Source: Sulfurimonas sp. HSL-1656 (GTDB taxonomy: Bacteria > Campylobacterota > Campylobacteria > Campylobacterales > Sulfurimonadaceae). From it: DNA of 64,000 nucleotides. This document shows positions 26,393 to 35,521 of the stretch, in pieces. Position 1 is the first letter of the stretch, and every line of letters starts with the position of its first letter. The stretch spans positions 558,001 through 622,000 of the forward strand of contig NZ_CP147915.1 of the NCBI RefSeq assembly GCF_039645585.1. The letters are read 5' to 3'. The position numbers and the translations under genes are program-made. The notes beneath the pieces are model-generated. The model searched no databases. It saw only the letters and a program-made list of their open reading frames with translations, and was not told the origin of the DNA.

Positions 26393-26926
26393 ATGATTCG
26401 AAAGATCGCCGCGGGCTTTTTGCTTGTTGTCGGCTTGGGCATTATGGCTGAAGCAAACTCGCTGTCGTCGATATTCGGCGTGGAAGCCGGTTATATCGAC
26501 ACGGGTTATAATGTTTCAGGAACGGCGGGGAGTGTCTCAGATAACGTTGCAACAGGGTACGGCGGTATCAAGATCGGCGGGGAAGACGGTCCGGTACGTT
26601 TCCTGATCGATGCGGCAGCCTGGCATACCGAGGCGTATCACTATGCCGGGCGTCTCGGTGCTTCGGTGCAGTATGTCTACCGTCCCGCCGGAAGTTTCGG
26701 CCTCTTTATCGGTCTGGATGCCGGGGGAGCGAATTCCGTCGGGCGGACGAATGTCAACCTCTACTATGGTGCGGAAGCCGGTGCAGATGTGGCGCTCTCA
26801 GGCCCGTGGTGGCTGCAGGCCGGTGCCCGGTACGGTAATGTCGACGAGAGTAGCGACGATCTGTACCTGCGCGAGTTTACACAGTATTTTTTGGCCGTTA
26901 TCTATAAATTCGGCACGGCGGAATAG
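26393..26926 (+). CDS. Small outer-membrane beta-barrel protein (tandem copy 2)
   Basis: 177 residues, the same length as its neighbour and clearly homologous: GVEAGYIDTGYN vs GVEFGYVDTNYN, KIGASLQY vs RLGASVQY, GLDAGGANSVG vs GLNGGVINSIG, YYGAEAGADV vs YYGADLGVNL, GARYGNVDESSDDL vs GARYCDVSDSNADL. It has a signal peptide (MIRKIAAGFLLVVGLGIMAEA). Divergence is considerable, so the duplication is old. It has its own RBS-containing leader and may have its own promoter in the 140-bp spacer. Confidence 0.75.
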   Translation: MIRKIAAGFLLVVGLGIMAEANSLSSIFGVEAGYIDTGYNVSGTAGSVSDNVATGYGGIKIGGEDGPVRFLIDAAAWHTEAYHYAGRLGASVQYVYRPAGSFGLFIGLDAGGANSVGRTNVNLYYGAEAGADVALSGPWWLQAGARYGNVDESSDDLYLREFTQYFLAVIYKFGTAE

Positions 26927-26965
26927 ACGCCTTTTTTGACCATAGAGTGTAGGAGGGTGCCCGTC

Positions 26966-27391
26966 ATGATCAAAACGCCTTATGTCAGTGTCGACGGCAT
27001 CGTCGAACTCGTCGATGCCGAAGGCAGTTTAGTCGGTATCGTGCTGATCGAACGCAAAAATCCGCCTCACGGCTGGGCGCTGCCGGGCGGATTCGTCGAT
27101 ATCGGCGAAACGGTCGAGCAGGCAGTGCGGCGGGAGATGAAAGAGGAGATCAGCCTGGATGTCCGGGTGGAACGGCTGCTGGGTATCTATTCCGATCCCT
27201 CCCGCGATCCCCGCTTCCATACCGTTTCGGCGGTATTCGTCTGCCGTGCAACCGGATTTCCCGTCGCGGCGGATGATGCAAAAAAACTCCGGGTCGTTAC
27301 ACTCGAAGAAGCGGCGGTAACGCCACTGGTTTTCGACCACCGGCGGATTGTGGATGACTACATCTGTGGGAAGCAGTGTGTGACCTACTGA
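26966..27391 (+). CDS. Nudix hydrolase
   Basis: 141 residues from ATG 26966 with AGGAGGG 9 bp upstream; a TTG at 26936 opens the same frame but lacks an RBS. The Nudix box is GFVDIGETVEQAVRREMKEEI, a match to G-x5-E-x7-R-E-x2-E-E with Ile after it, preceded by ALPG. Nudix enzymes cleave nucleoside diphosphate-linked compounds; the ADP-ribose pyrophosphatase-like context (WALPGGF) is suggestive but substrate is unknown. Confidence 0.85.
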   Translation: MIKTPYVSVDGIVELVDAEGSLVGIVLIERKNPPHGWALPGGFVDIGETVEQAVRREMKEEISLDVRVERLLGIYSDPSRDPRFHTVSAVFVCRATGFPVAADDAKKLRVVTLEEAAVTPLVFDHRRIVDDYICGKQCVTY

Positions 27392-27424
27392 GCCGCGGAC
27401 ACCGACCCCTCAGAAAGGTGTGGC

Positions 27425-27430
27425 TATAAT
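27425..27430 (+). promoter_or_regulatory. Putative glyQ -10 box
   Basis: GTGTGGCTATAATTGCG carries TATAAT at 27425-27430, 28 bp before the glyQ start; the leader would be short. Confidence 0.45.
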
Positions 27431-27457
27431 TGCGTAATTTTTTTCAAGGCGATAGCG

Positions 27458-28339
27458 ATGTTGACATTTAGTGACCTGCTGCTCAAACTGCAGCAATTTT
27501 GGAAGGATCAAGGCTGTAATATCGTACAACCCTACGATATCCCGGCCGGCGCGGGGACCTTTCACCCTGCGACATTCCTCCGTTCGCTTGATTCGACGCC
27601 GTGGTCGGTAGCCTATGTCGCCCCCAGCCGCCGTCCGACGGACGGGCGCTACGGTGAGAACCCCAACCGTCTGGGGAGCTACTACCAGTTCCAGGTCCTG
27701 ATCAAGCCGAGCCCGGACAATATCCAGGAGCTCTACCTCAAAAGCCTGGAGTACCTCGGCCTCAACCTTAAAGAGCACGATATCCGTTTTGTCGAGGATA
27801 ACTGGGAATCACCGACGCTGGGCGCATGGGGCCTGGGCTGGGAAGTCTGGCTCAACGGGATGGAAGTCACGCAGTTCACCTACTTTCAGCAGGTCGGCGG
27901 TGTCGCATGTGACCCGGTTGCGGTCGAAATCACCTACGGTACGGAGCGCCTTGCCATGTACCTCCAGGGCGTCGATACCGTGTTTGATATCGTCTGGAAC
28001 GAGAATGCATTCGGCAAAACCCTCTACCGCGACATCCACAAAGAGGGGGAGATCGAGTTTTCCAAGTACAACTTCGAAGTGGCGGATACGGCGATGCTCT
28101 TCGCCGACTTCGAAGCAAAGGCCGCTGAGTGCAAGCGTGCCCTCGACGCGGAACTCCCCCTGCCGGCCTATGACCTCTGTATGGCGGCCAGCCACACCTT
28201 CAATACGCTGGATGCGCGCAAGGCGATCTCCCAGACGGAACGCGCCAACTACATCCTCAAGATCCGTGAACTGGCCAAAGGGTGCGCGGAGCTCTACAAA
28301 GCCCAGGAAGCGGAACGGCTGGCACGCGTAAAGGCGTAA
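27458..28339 (+). CDS. glyQ: Glycyl-tRNA synthetase alpha subunit
   Basis: 293 residues, the catalytic alpha subunit of the heterotetrameric (alpha2beta2) glycyl-tRNA synthetase. Class II motifs are visible: [31 protein letters not shown] and [32 protein letters not shown] (motif 2), then [28 protein letters not shown] and [15 protein letters not shown] (motif 3). The beta subunit gene glyS is not next to it, so the two subunits are encoded apart, as in several Campylobacterota. recD2 begins 10 bp after its stop. Confidence 0.95.
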   Translation: MLTFSDLLLKLQQFWKDQGCNIVQPYDIPAGAGTFHPATFLRSLDSTPWSVAYVAPSRRPTDGRYGENPNRLGSYYQFQVLIKPSPDNIQELYLKSLEYLGLNLKEHDIRFVEDNWESPTLGAWGLGWEVWLNGMEVTQFTYFQQVGGVACDPVAVEITYGTERLAMYLQGVDTVFDIVWNENAFGKTLYRDIHKEGEIEFSKYNFEVADTAMLFADFEAKAAECKRALDAELPLPAYDLCMAASHTFNTLDARKAISQTERANYILKIRELAKGCAELYKAQEAERLARVKA

Positions 28340-28349
28340 TCCCTCTTCC

Positions 28350-30554
28350 ATGAAGCTCATCGGCCAGATCGAGAAGATCTTTTACGAGGACGAAGGCTTC
28401 TTCGTGGGCGTGCTCGGAACGGGCGAGAAGATCAGCGGCCACTACTTTGAGAGCAGTGTCGCCAGCATCGAAAACGCGGCCGTCACCCTTGAAGGCGAGT
28501 ATGTCGAACACCCCAAATACGGGCGTACCTTCAAATTCCACACCCTCAACGTCAACCAGCATGAACTTTTCTTTTTTCTCAACCGTGTCGTCAAAGGCTT
28601 CCCGAAAAAAGTGACCGCCGAACTGATCGAGCGTTTCGGCGAGGCGGGCTTGATCGACATTCTCGACAACGACATCGAAAAACTGACCGAATTTGCGGGC
28701 ATAAAGCAGAAACGGCTGGAGCGGATCCAGGGGCGGTGGAAACAATTCCGTTCCATGCGTGAACTGGGAAGCCTGCTGGCCCCCTTTGACGTCACCCCGG
28801 CCATGCTGACGACGATCGCCGGTGCAATGAAAGAGGTCCGGGACCCTGTCGCGGCGATCCGGAAGAACCCCTATATCCTGACCAACGTAGAGGGGATCGG
28901 TTTCCGGCGTGCCGATGAACTGGCGCTCAAGATGGGGGTCGATACCGGAGATGACCGGAGAGTGGCCTGCGCCATGGAGTATGCGATTGCACAGCGCTGC
29001 GAACGCGACGGCAACAGCTGTCTCGGCAAAGAGGAACTTTTCGCGGAACTGGGTACCCTGTTGCAGGAAGGTGCCGTGCCGCAGCGTTACGAAGCGGTAT
29101 TGGCGGAGCATGTCGCAGAGGAGTCGATCCGTCCGCTGAACAAAGAGCTGCTCTCGCCGGTCCGGCTCTACGAGGCAGAGCGTTTTCTCTATGAAGAGTT
29201 CCGGCGCAGGGCGAAACGCGATGATACCCCTTTGACCGAAGATCTTGACGCTTTTTTGGCCGAGGCGGCATTCACCCCCGGGGAGCAGCAGCGCGAAGCG
29301 CTCGAGACGCTCAACCGGGGGAAACGGCTCTTCTGTCTGGTCGGTTATGCCGGGACGGGCAAGAGTACGACGGCAAAGCTTTTGCTGGACCTCCTGGCCC
29401 TGCGGCACGGACGTGAACAGGTGATCACCTGTGCGCTCAGCGGCATCGCGTCCCAGCGCATCGGGGAGGTGAGCGGGTATGAGAGTGCGACGATCCAGAG
29501 CCTGCTGGTACGGTTTGAAGAGCGCGACAGCATGCCCTACAAAGTCGTGCTTATCGATGAAGCCTCTATGATCAATGCACCGCTTTTTGCCCGGCTGCTC
29601 AGCAAATGCCACAGGGATGCAACGCTTATCATCGTCGGTGACGACGCACAGCTGCCGCCGATCGGCGCCGGGGACGTGCTCGGCGACATCATCCGTTTCA
29701 GACTGATGCCGGTGGTGACCTTGACGAAGATCTACCGCCAAAGCGAGACACAGGCGATACCGGCCATCGCCGATGCGGTGCGCCACAGCGAGATCCCCGC
29801 ACTTTACGGGGAGTACGAAGACTTCCGCTTCCTGCCGATCGCGTCACACGATTTCTCCGACCGTGAAGCCCATGCCGAGGCACTGTTGGCGGCGCTGGCA
29901 GAGCAGGCGGTGAATGCGATTCCGGCATGCCGCGAGCATCTGAAGCAAAAAGAGCTTTATGCCTACCTGACGGCTTTCCAGGTGATCAGCCCGATGAAGG
30001 GGGGTACGCTCGGTACCGAGAACCTAAACCGGGTGCTGCAGGGCTATTTTAACCCCTCCCCCCGCCAGACCGTCCAGCGCGGCGAAAGACGTTTTGCGCT
30101 GATGGACAAGGTGGTCCATACCAAAAACGACAACCTGCCTTCCTGGAGCCTGCAGGAGTACAAAGCGGAGGCGCCTTCGGAGAAACGCCGAATTTTCAAC
30201 GGGATGCTGGGGCTGCTTTTCCGGATCGACGAAGAGGCGGAGCAGGTCTATGTCGTCTATCCCCTGGAGGAGATGGTCGCTTGTTACGACTATACGCAAC
30301 TCACCTCGCACCTGATGCTTGCCTATGCCCTGACGGTACACAAAGTCCAGGGGATGGAGTACCGCAGCATCGCGATGCCGCTGACGTTCAGCCATTATGC
30401 CATGCTGGACCGGAAACTGCTTTATACGGCGATCACCCGCGCGAAAGAGCACTGTTTCATCGCCGGCGAGGCTGACGGGTTCGCGCGTGCCTTGCTGCGG
30501 GGAGAGACGGTATCGCGTCGTACGGTGTTGCAGTACCTCGCGGCTGCAGAATAA
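28350..30554 (+). CDS. recD2: RecD2-type ATP-dependent DNA helicase
   Basis: 734 residues with the long N-terminal domain of RecD2-like proteins (IGQIEKIFYEDEGFFVGVL, EYVEHPKYGRTFKF, repeated helix-hairpin-helix region at about 95-215) and a C-terminal SF1B helicase core: Walker A GYAGTGKSTTAK, KVVLIDEASMIN (Walker B), VGDDAQLPPIGAGDVLGD, LTKIYRQSE (motif IV), LMLAYALTVHKVQGMEY (motif V-like) and LLYTAITRAKEHCFI (motif VI). No RecB/RecC genes adjoin it, which agrees with a RecBCD-independent 5'-3' helicase in repair or replication restart. ATG start with upstream CCATG; it follows glyQ closely. Confidence 0.9.
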   Translation: MKLIGQIEKIFYEDEGFFVGVLGTGEKISGHYFESSVASIENAAVTLEGEYVEHPKYGRTFKFHTLNVNQHELFFFLNRVVKGFPKKVTAELIERFGEAGLIDILDNDIEKLTEFAGIKQKRLERIQGRWKQFRSMRELGSLLAPFDVTPAMLTTIAGAMKEVRDPVAAIRKNPYILTNVEGIGFRRADELALKMGVDTGDDRRVACAMEYAIAQRCERDGNSCLGKEELFAELGTLLQEGAVPQRYEAVLAEHVAEESIRPLNKELLSPVRLYEAERFLYEEFRRRAKRDDTPLTEDLDAFLAEAAFTPGEQQREALETLNRGKRLFCLVGYAGTGKSTTAKLLLDLLALRHGREQVITCALSGIASQRIGEVSGYESATIQSLLVRFEERDSMPYKVVLIDEASMINAPLFARLLSKCHRDATLIIVGDDAQLPPIGAGDVLGDIIRFRLMPVVTLTKIYRQSETQAIPAIADAVRHSEIPALYGEYEDFRFLPIASHDFSDREAHAEALLAALAEQAVNAIPACREHLKQKELYAYLTAFQVISPMKGGTLGTENLNRVLQGYFNPSPRQTVQRGERRFALMDKVVHTKNDNLPSWSLQEYKAEAPSEKRRIFNGMLGLLFRIDEEAEQVYVVYPLEEMVACYDYTQLTSHLMLAYALTVHKVQGMEYRSIAMPLTFSHYAMLDRKLLYTAITRAKEHCFIAGEADGFARALLRGETVSRRTVLQYLAAAE

Positions 30555-30615
30555 TTTTTTTTCATTTTCAGTTAAATTTTATGACAACGGTTATAAACTC
30601 GATAAAAAAGATGAG

Positions 30616-31077
30616 GTGTCTTTGGCCTACAGCGCTCCAAAACCTTTGCATGTCAAATGGAATCGCCTGCTTAACGGCGCACTGCTTGTCGCTGCCGTTT
30701 TTTCCGAACAGATCGAACTGCTGTATATTTTTCTTGCGCTGAACATCGTCACGCTGGTCGTCTCCATCCGGTTCGGTCCGGCACGCTGGCTGCTGGCCCT
30801 TTTCGAAAAGCATTTGAAAGGGTGGCTGGATGTCCCCGCCGCGTATGAACGTTCCTATGCCATGACCGCGGCAACGGAGCGTTTCGAGATCGGGCTCCGG
30901 CTGCTCGCCGGAACGGCGGTGCTGCTGCTTTACCCCTGCTGTCCGCTGGCCGCCTGGCTGATTACGGTCGGGATGGGGATCTTTATGCTGATCAGCGCTT
31001 TTTTCGGCTTCTGCCTCTCTTCATTCGGGTTGATCGGATTGCATTATGTCCGAAAGCACTGCTGTGTCCGCTCCTAA
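30616..31077 (+). CDS. DUF4395-like integral membrane protein
   Basis: 153 residues from a GTG at 30616; the frame is open upstream to 30397 inside recD2, so the start is uncertain. About four membrane helices are seen (LLNGALLVAAVF, LLYIFLALNIVTLVV, LLAGTAVLLLYPC, LITVGMGIFMLISAFFGF). The C-terminal GFCLSSFGLIGLHYVRK and a central RFGPARWLLALFEKHL recall DUF4395 (GFCLGC...). Function unknown. The GGDEF-EAL gene overlaps its 3' end by 32 bp, which suggests translation coupling. Confidence 0.6.
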   Translation: MSLAYSAPKPLHVKWNRLLNGALLVAAVFSEQIELLYIFLALNIVTLVVSIRFGPARWLLALFEKHLKGWLDVPAAYERSYAMTAATERFEIGLRLLAGTAVLLLYPCCPLAAWLITVGMGIFMLISAFFGFCLSSFGLIGLHYVRKHCCVRS

Positions 31078-32737
31078 AACCGATCGTTTCTTCGACGTGA
31101 TCGAACCGGCGGTCAACCGCAACTGCCTGCTTGCCCGCAACGGGTTCAAACCCTATGCCCGCTGTGACCATTGCGATCTTACAGCGCAATCGTGCATGGG
31201 GATGCAGTCGACCGGCTCGATCTTCGTGATCAGCTTCCTGGCAGCCCTTTTTCTCTTCATCGATGATCCGTTCTGGATCAAGGTCAATATCATTCTCGTT
31301 GTCGGCATGCTGTTCTGGCTCGGTTACCGTATCATGCTGCATACCGACATGCTCGCGGACACTAGCGAAAAAAACCGTCAGCTCAGTGAACAGCTGGGGC
31401 TCTATAACCTTTCGCTTGAAACCGAAGTGAACCGACGCACCTTCCAACTGCGAAAGATGGCGACACAGGACGGATTGACAGGCCTGATGAACCGCCAGGC
31501 GTTCGAACAGGTGTTGACCAAGATGATGCAGCAGACCTCCGAGGAGACACCGGGCCATGTTCTCTGCTTCATCGACCTCGACCAGTTCAAGATCGTCAAT
31601 GATACCTGCGGGCATGTCGCGGGGGACGAGCTGCTGCGCCAGATCGCAATGCTGCTCAAAGAGGGCATGGGGGAACACGATATCGTCGCCCGTCTGGGCG
31701 GTGACGAATTTGCCATCATTTACGCGGATGCGACACCGGAATCGGCGGAGAAGCAGGCGCAACGGCTGCTGCAGCGTATCGGGGCTTTCCGCTTCCTCTG
31801 GGAAGGCAAGATGTTCAGAATCGGTGCCAGTATCGGGATGGTCGCCGTTGAAAAGGGGTGCTGCACCCTCTCCGTCCTTCTTGCCCGTGCGGATACGGCA
31901 TGCTATGCGGCGAAAGAGCAGGGGCGCAACCGGATACATATCGCGACCGAGGATGACAGTGTTATCCGCCTCCGCCACGAGCAGATGCAGTGGATCGGGC
32001 GGATCGAACTGGCGCTGGAGGAGGAGCGTTTTGCCCTGTTCGTGCAGCCTATCGTCGCCCTGAGCGATCCCGGGGCCGTCGTGCATTATGAAGTGCTGCT
32101 GCGGATGCGCTCGTTTGAAAACAAACTGCTGGCGCCGATGGCCTTTATCCCGGCAGCGGAACGCTTCGGGAAGATGGTAGATATGGACCGCTGGGTGATC
32201 GAAACCCTCTTTGCCAGTTTTTACGATGTGCGGCGGCAGCTGCGCAAGAACGTGCGGTTCAATATCAACCTGTCGGGGCTTTCCCTCAATGATGAAACGA
32301 TGGCCGGATTTATTCAGGAGTGTTTCGAACAGTACGCGGTACCGTATGAAGCGATCACGTTTGAAGTGACAGAAACGGCGGCGATCGGCAACATCAAGAG
32401 TGCCAAAGCGTTTATCGAGCATTTCCGGCTGCTCGGCTGCCGGTTCGCCCTGGACGATTTCGGTTGCGGCCTCTCTTCCTTCGCCTATCTGCAGAACCTG
32501 CCGGTGGATTACCTCAAAATCGACGGTTCCTTCGTCATGGATATCGACAGCAACGAGGTGAACCTCGCCATGGTCGATGCAATCAACAAGATCGGGCATG
32601 TCATGGGGATCAAAACCGTCTGCGAATGTGTCGAGAACGCCTCGGTGATGGAGACGCTGATATCCATCGGCGTCGATTTTGTCCAGGGCTATCACGTCGG
32701 CCGGCCGCAGCCTTTGAATGCGCTGCACGGGATCTGA
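31046..32737 (+). CDS. Membrane-anchored GGDEF-EAL cyclic-di-GMP protein
   Basis: 563 residues. A soluble N-terminus holds a Cys cluster (RCDHCDLTAQSCMG, about 48-62). Two helices (about 67-82 and 85-104) and a coiled-coil come next. The GGDEF domain begins at MATQDGLTGLMNRQAF and keeps an intact RLGGDEF (GGDEF at 218-222), so cyclase activity is possible. The EAL domain has EVL (349-351) in place of EAL, but keeps NLSG, FEVTETAAI, DDFGCGLSSFAYL and KIDGSFV, the metal and substrate sites. The protein could therefore make or break c-di-GMP, or only one of these, controlled by the Cys-rich N-terminus. Confidence 0.88.
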   Translation: MSESTAVSAPKTDRFFDVIEPAVNRNCLLARNGFKPYARCDHCDLTAQSCMGMQSTGSIFVISFLAALFLFIDDPFWIKVNIILVVGMLFWLGYRIMLHTDMLADTSEKNRQLSEQLGLYNLSLETEVNRRTFQLRKMATQDGLTGLMNRQAFEQVLTKMMQQTSEETPGHVLCFIDLDQFKIVNDTCGHVAGDELLRQIAMLLKEGMGEHDIVARLGGDEFAIIYADATPESAEKQAQRLLQRIGAFRFLWEGKMFRIGASIGMVAVEKGCCTLSVLLARADTACYAAKEQGRNRIHIATEDDSVIRLRHEQMQWIGRIELALEEERFALFVQPIVALSDPGAVVHYEVLLRMRSFENKLLAPMAFIPAAERFGKMVDMDRWVIETLFASFYDVRRQLRKNVRFNINLSGLSLNDETMAGFIQECFEQYAVPYEAITFEVTETAAIGNIKSAKAFIEHFRLLGCRFALDDFGCGLSSFAYLQNLPVDYLKIDGSFVMDIDSNEVNLAMVDAINKIGHVMGIKTVCECVENASVMETLISIGVDFVQGYHVGRPQPLNALHGI

Positions 32738-32738
32738 T

Positions 32739-33446
32739 CTATTCGCCGATGCCTTTGAAGCGTTTTTGAACCTCCGGCAGTCTTTGGCGGGGGATCTGCA
32801 CGAGGAGCGGCGATTTGTCGGGGTCCAGCCAGCGGATGATGGCCGCCAGGGGACCCTGGGCCATGGACGTGCATCCGGCCGTTCCCGCGCCGGGGGCTTT
32901 CTCAATATGCAAAAAGATACATGACCCCTGCCCCGCCTCAGCCTTCCCGTTATGCCCGACGACAACCCCGATCCGGTAGAGGGAGTCTTCCCGGTGCATC
33001 CATTCAAAGCTCCTGAATGTGACCTCGGGCCGGACTGGCACGATACGGTTATAGGCTGTCGATAGGCTGTCGTCGACGCAGACGAGGTCCGGGGTGGCCT
33101 GCCGATATGGCATCTGTGTGGCCTCTACTGCGGCATAGCCGAAGACGGGGCCCAGCGCAAAGACACCGGCCGGTGCCCGGCCGTCGCCTTCGTGCTTGAC
33201 CGGGTCCGTATCAGGATGGGGAAGATCGAGGATGCCGATTCCCCAGCCCAAACCGTTACGGCCGACATTGACGGGCACCCGCTCGCCGACCGTTTCCCAA
33301 CCGCCCGGAGTACGCTCATATCGCTGCAGCAGGGCAGTGGAACGGTTCATGTCATCCGCGACGACAAGGAGCAGCTGATCGTGTGCGTGGAGCGTCACAC
33401 CTATCACATAAGAAAACAGATAAATCATATTTGCAAAACGTAACAT
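32739..33446 (-). CDS. L,D-transpeptidase (YkuD)-like exported protein
   Basis: 235 residues from ATG 33446; a GTG at 33458 and a Met a little downstream are alternatives. N-terminal hydrophobic export signal (MLRFANMIYLFSYVIGVTLHA). The YkuD-type catalytic region is seen as GVVVGHNGKAEAGQGSCIFLHIEK then GTAGCTSM, with the conserved His and nucleophilic Cys. The family cross-links peptidoglycan through L,D peptide bonds; a related Campylobacterota group (Csd6-like) trims muropeptides. It converges with the c-di-GMP gene and diverges from the GNAT gene. Confidence 0.75.
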   Translation of the reverse strand: MLRFANMIYLFSYVIGVTLHAHDQLLLVVADDMNRSTALLQRYERTPGGWETVGERVPVNVGRNGLGWGIGILDLPHPDTDPVKHEGDGRAPAGVFALGPVFGYAAVEATQMPYRQATPDLVCVDDSLSTAYNRIVPVRPEVTFRSFEWMHREDSLYRIGVVVGHNGKAEAGQGSCIFLHIEKAPGAGTAGCTSMAQGPLAAIIRWLDPDKSPLLVQIPRQRLPEVQKRFKGIGE

Positions 33447-33515
33447 CTCGTGGTACACTTACCTCATAGCGATAAAAATGGTGGCTACATCATAACATAG
33501 ACGGCAGGGACGCAA

Positions 33516-34139
33516 ATGAATCCGAGTGTCAGAAAAGCGACGGAAAGTGATGCCGGTATCGTAGCAGAGGCGATACTCACAAGTTCGAGGGCGGGGAAGA
33601 AGATCGGTATTTTCGATCTGATCTTCGAGACGTCGGATAATGCGCTTTTGCTCGAGCACCTCGGTGCCCTGGTACGGACGGCGACCAAAAGCTACTGCCA
33701 CTACAGCAACTTTCTTTTGGCGGTCTCGGGGAGTGAGGTCGCAGGAACAATCTGCGGTTATGAACCGCGGGTGGCGACGCATGATGTCTTCACGCAGGCA
33801 CTGGCGGAAATCGGGGTCGACGAAGGCTACCAGGAACGCATCGCTACCTACCTGCTGGTGAAACCGGAAATTGACCGCCAGACCTGGGTCGTAGATTTTA
33901 TGACCGTGATCGAAGGGCATGAACCGCTGCCCGTTTTCGCTGAATTGATCAAAAAGAGCCTCCTGTCCGCACGGCTGAAAGGGTACCGCAAAGCGCAGAC
34001 GATGGTGGAGATAGGCTCCTCGGACGCGCAGATCCTCTATGAAAAACTCGGCTTTGAAGTGATCGACGAGAAGCGCAGCGAATTGTATGCCGACCAGTTC
34101 GGCCGTGCCGGGATCAAACGACTGCAGATGGCGCTGTGA
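33516..34139 (+). CDS. GNAT-family acetyltransferase
   Basis: 207 residues with a GNAT layout: N-terminal RKATESDAGIVAEAI, the strand/helix core WVVDFMTVIEGHEPLPVFAELIKKSLLSARLKGYRKAQTMVEIGSSDAQILYEKLGFEVIDEKR, where the last stretch is the typical C-terminal NxxAxxLYxKxGF-like signature. The acetyl-CoA pyrophosphate loop is not a clean Q/RxxGxG/A, so the substrate is unknown. ATG after ACGGCAGGGACGCA; the next gene (nhaC) overlaps its stop by 4 bp. Confidence 0.8.
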   Translation: MNPSVRKATESDAGIVAEAILTSSRAGKKIGIFDLIFETSDNALLLEHLGALVRTATKSYCHYSNFLLAVSGSEVAGTICGYEPRVATHDVFTQALAEIGVDEGYQERIATYLLVKPEIDRQTWVVDFMTVIEGHEPLPVFAELIKKSLLSARLKGYRKAQTMVEIGSSDAQILYEKLGFEVIDEKRSELYADQFGRAGIKRLQMAL

Positions 34140-35521
34140 CTTATACCCCCGACGTCCTCTCGCTGCTGCCGCCGGCTGCGGCGATCATCCTGGCGCTGCT
34201 GACGCGTCGGGTACTGCTTTCCCTTGCCCTCGGAACACTAACCGGTCTTCTTGTCTATAGCCGATTCGACCCGGTCGCGACTATGACGGAGGCGTGGACG
34301 CTTTTTGCGGTACTCTTCAGTACGCCGTGGATCTTGAAAACCCTCGGTTTCGCCGTGCTGGTGGGATCGGTGATGGAACTGGTCCGCCGTTCGGGCGGGA
34401 TCGACGGGTTTGTTCATCTGCTGCAGGAGCGCTACCGGATGCTGCGTTCGCGCCGGGGGGCACTGCTGCTGGTGTACGCGACGGGACTGGTTATTTTTAT
34501 CGAGTCTTCGATCACCTCGCTGATTGCCGGGGCCATCGGCAGACCCCTTGCCGGGCGTTTCGGGTTCAGCCGCGAAAAACTGGCCTACGTCTGCGACTCC
34601 ACGGCCGCTCCGGTCTGTTCCCTGCTCGTGATCAACGGATGGGGGGCACTCCTGCTGGGGTTGATTACGACGCAGATTGGTGCCGGCTACCTTCAAGGGG
34701 ATGCTGTCAGCATCCTTGTGCACTCGGTCGTCTTCAATTTTTATGCCGTCATCGCGCTGCTGCTGACGTTTGCCGTGATCTGGTTTGAGTGGGATATCGG
34801 GCCGATGCGCCGATACAGCGCCCCGCATGTGGCTTATGAGCCGGAGATGAAGCACGGGGATGCTTCTTTGATGATCTTGCCGCTGCTGCTGATGGTTGCA
34901 GGCGTTTTTGTTTTTCTGTGGATCACGGGCGGCGGGGACCTGCTTAAGGGAAGCGGGAGCAGTGCGGTCTTTTATACGATGCTGTTGACGCTGGGCGGGA
35001 TCGCCCTGCAGTACCGTTTGAAGGGGGTGATGTCATGGACGGAGTACGGGGCGGCTGCCCTCGGCGGGGCGCGAGCGCTCTTCCCGATCGCGACAATCCT
35101 GCTCTTCGCTTTTGCCATCGGGAAGGTGATTGACCTGGTCGGTACGGGCAGCTACCTTGCAGGCTTCCTGGAAGCGGGGATGGCGCATGTCTGGCTCCCC
35201 GCTGCTGTTTTCGTTTTGGCGTCCATCATGGCCTTTGCTACAGGGACGAGCTGGGGAACGTTCAGCGTTATGCTGCCGATTGCCGTTGCCATGGGGGCCG
35301 CCGGAGAGAGCTATATGCCGCTGCTCATCGGCGCCGTGATCTCGGGCGGGGTCTTCGGCGACCACTGCTCCCCGATTTCGGATACGACGATCATCTCCTC
35401 CCTGGCCGCGGGGTGCGATCATATCGATCATGTACGGACGCAACTGCCCTATGCTTTGCTGGCCGGCGTCGGCGCGCTTGGGATGTTCCTTGCGGCGGGG
35501 TACGTGATCGAAACGCCTTAG
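34136..35521 (+). CDS. nhaC: NhaC-family Na+/H+ antiporter
   Basis: 461 residues from GTG 34136 (GTGA overlap). About 11-12 membrane helices. Family hallmarks are the helix-break RYRMLRSRRGALLLVYATGLVIFIESSI, the central CDSTAAPVCSLLVINGWGA, and the C-terminal FGDHCSPISDTTIISSLAAGCDHIDHVRTQLPYAL typical of NhaC antiporters. It exchanges Na+ for H+ across the inner membrane; a role in coastal-salinity or pH balance is inference. The stop overlaps the convergent small gene by 4 bp. Confidence 0.85.
   Translation: MTYTPDVLSLLPPAAAIILALLTRRVLLSLALGTLTGLLVYSRFDPVATMTEAWTLFAVLFSTPWILKTLGFAVLVGSVMELVRRSGGIDGFVHLLQERYRMLRSRRGALLLVYATGLVIFIESSITSLIAGAIGRPLAGRFGFSREKLAYVCDSTAAPVCSLLVINGWGALLLGLITTQIGAGYLQGDAVSILVHSVVFNFYAVIALLLTFAVIWFEWDIGPMRRYSAPHVAYEPEMKHGDASLMILPLLLMVAGVFVFLWITGGGDLLKGSGSSAVFYTMLLTLGGIALQYRLKGVMSWTEYGAAALGGARALFPIATILLFAFAIGKVIDLVGTGSYLAGFLEAGMAHVWLPAAVFVLASIMAFATGTSWGTFSVMLPIAVAMGAAGESYMPLLIGAVISGGVFGDHCSPISDTTIISSLAAGCDHIDHVRTQLPYALLAGVGALGMFLAAGYVIETP

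Noticed and set aside
30397-30615. Extended N-terminus of the DUF4395-like protein
   Set aside because: The upstream frame lies inside the recD2 gene and has no membrane or export features; a GTG at 30616 gives a family-like length.
30992-33007. 671-codon antisense frame opposite the GGDEF-EAL gene
   Set aside because: Antisense artefact; low-complexity His/Gln/Arg-rich translation without domains.
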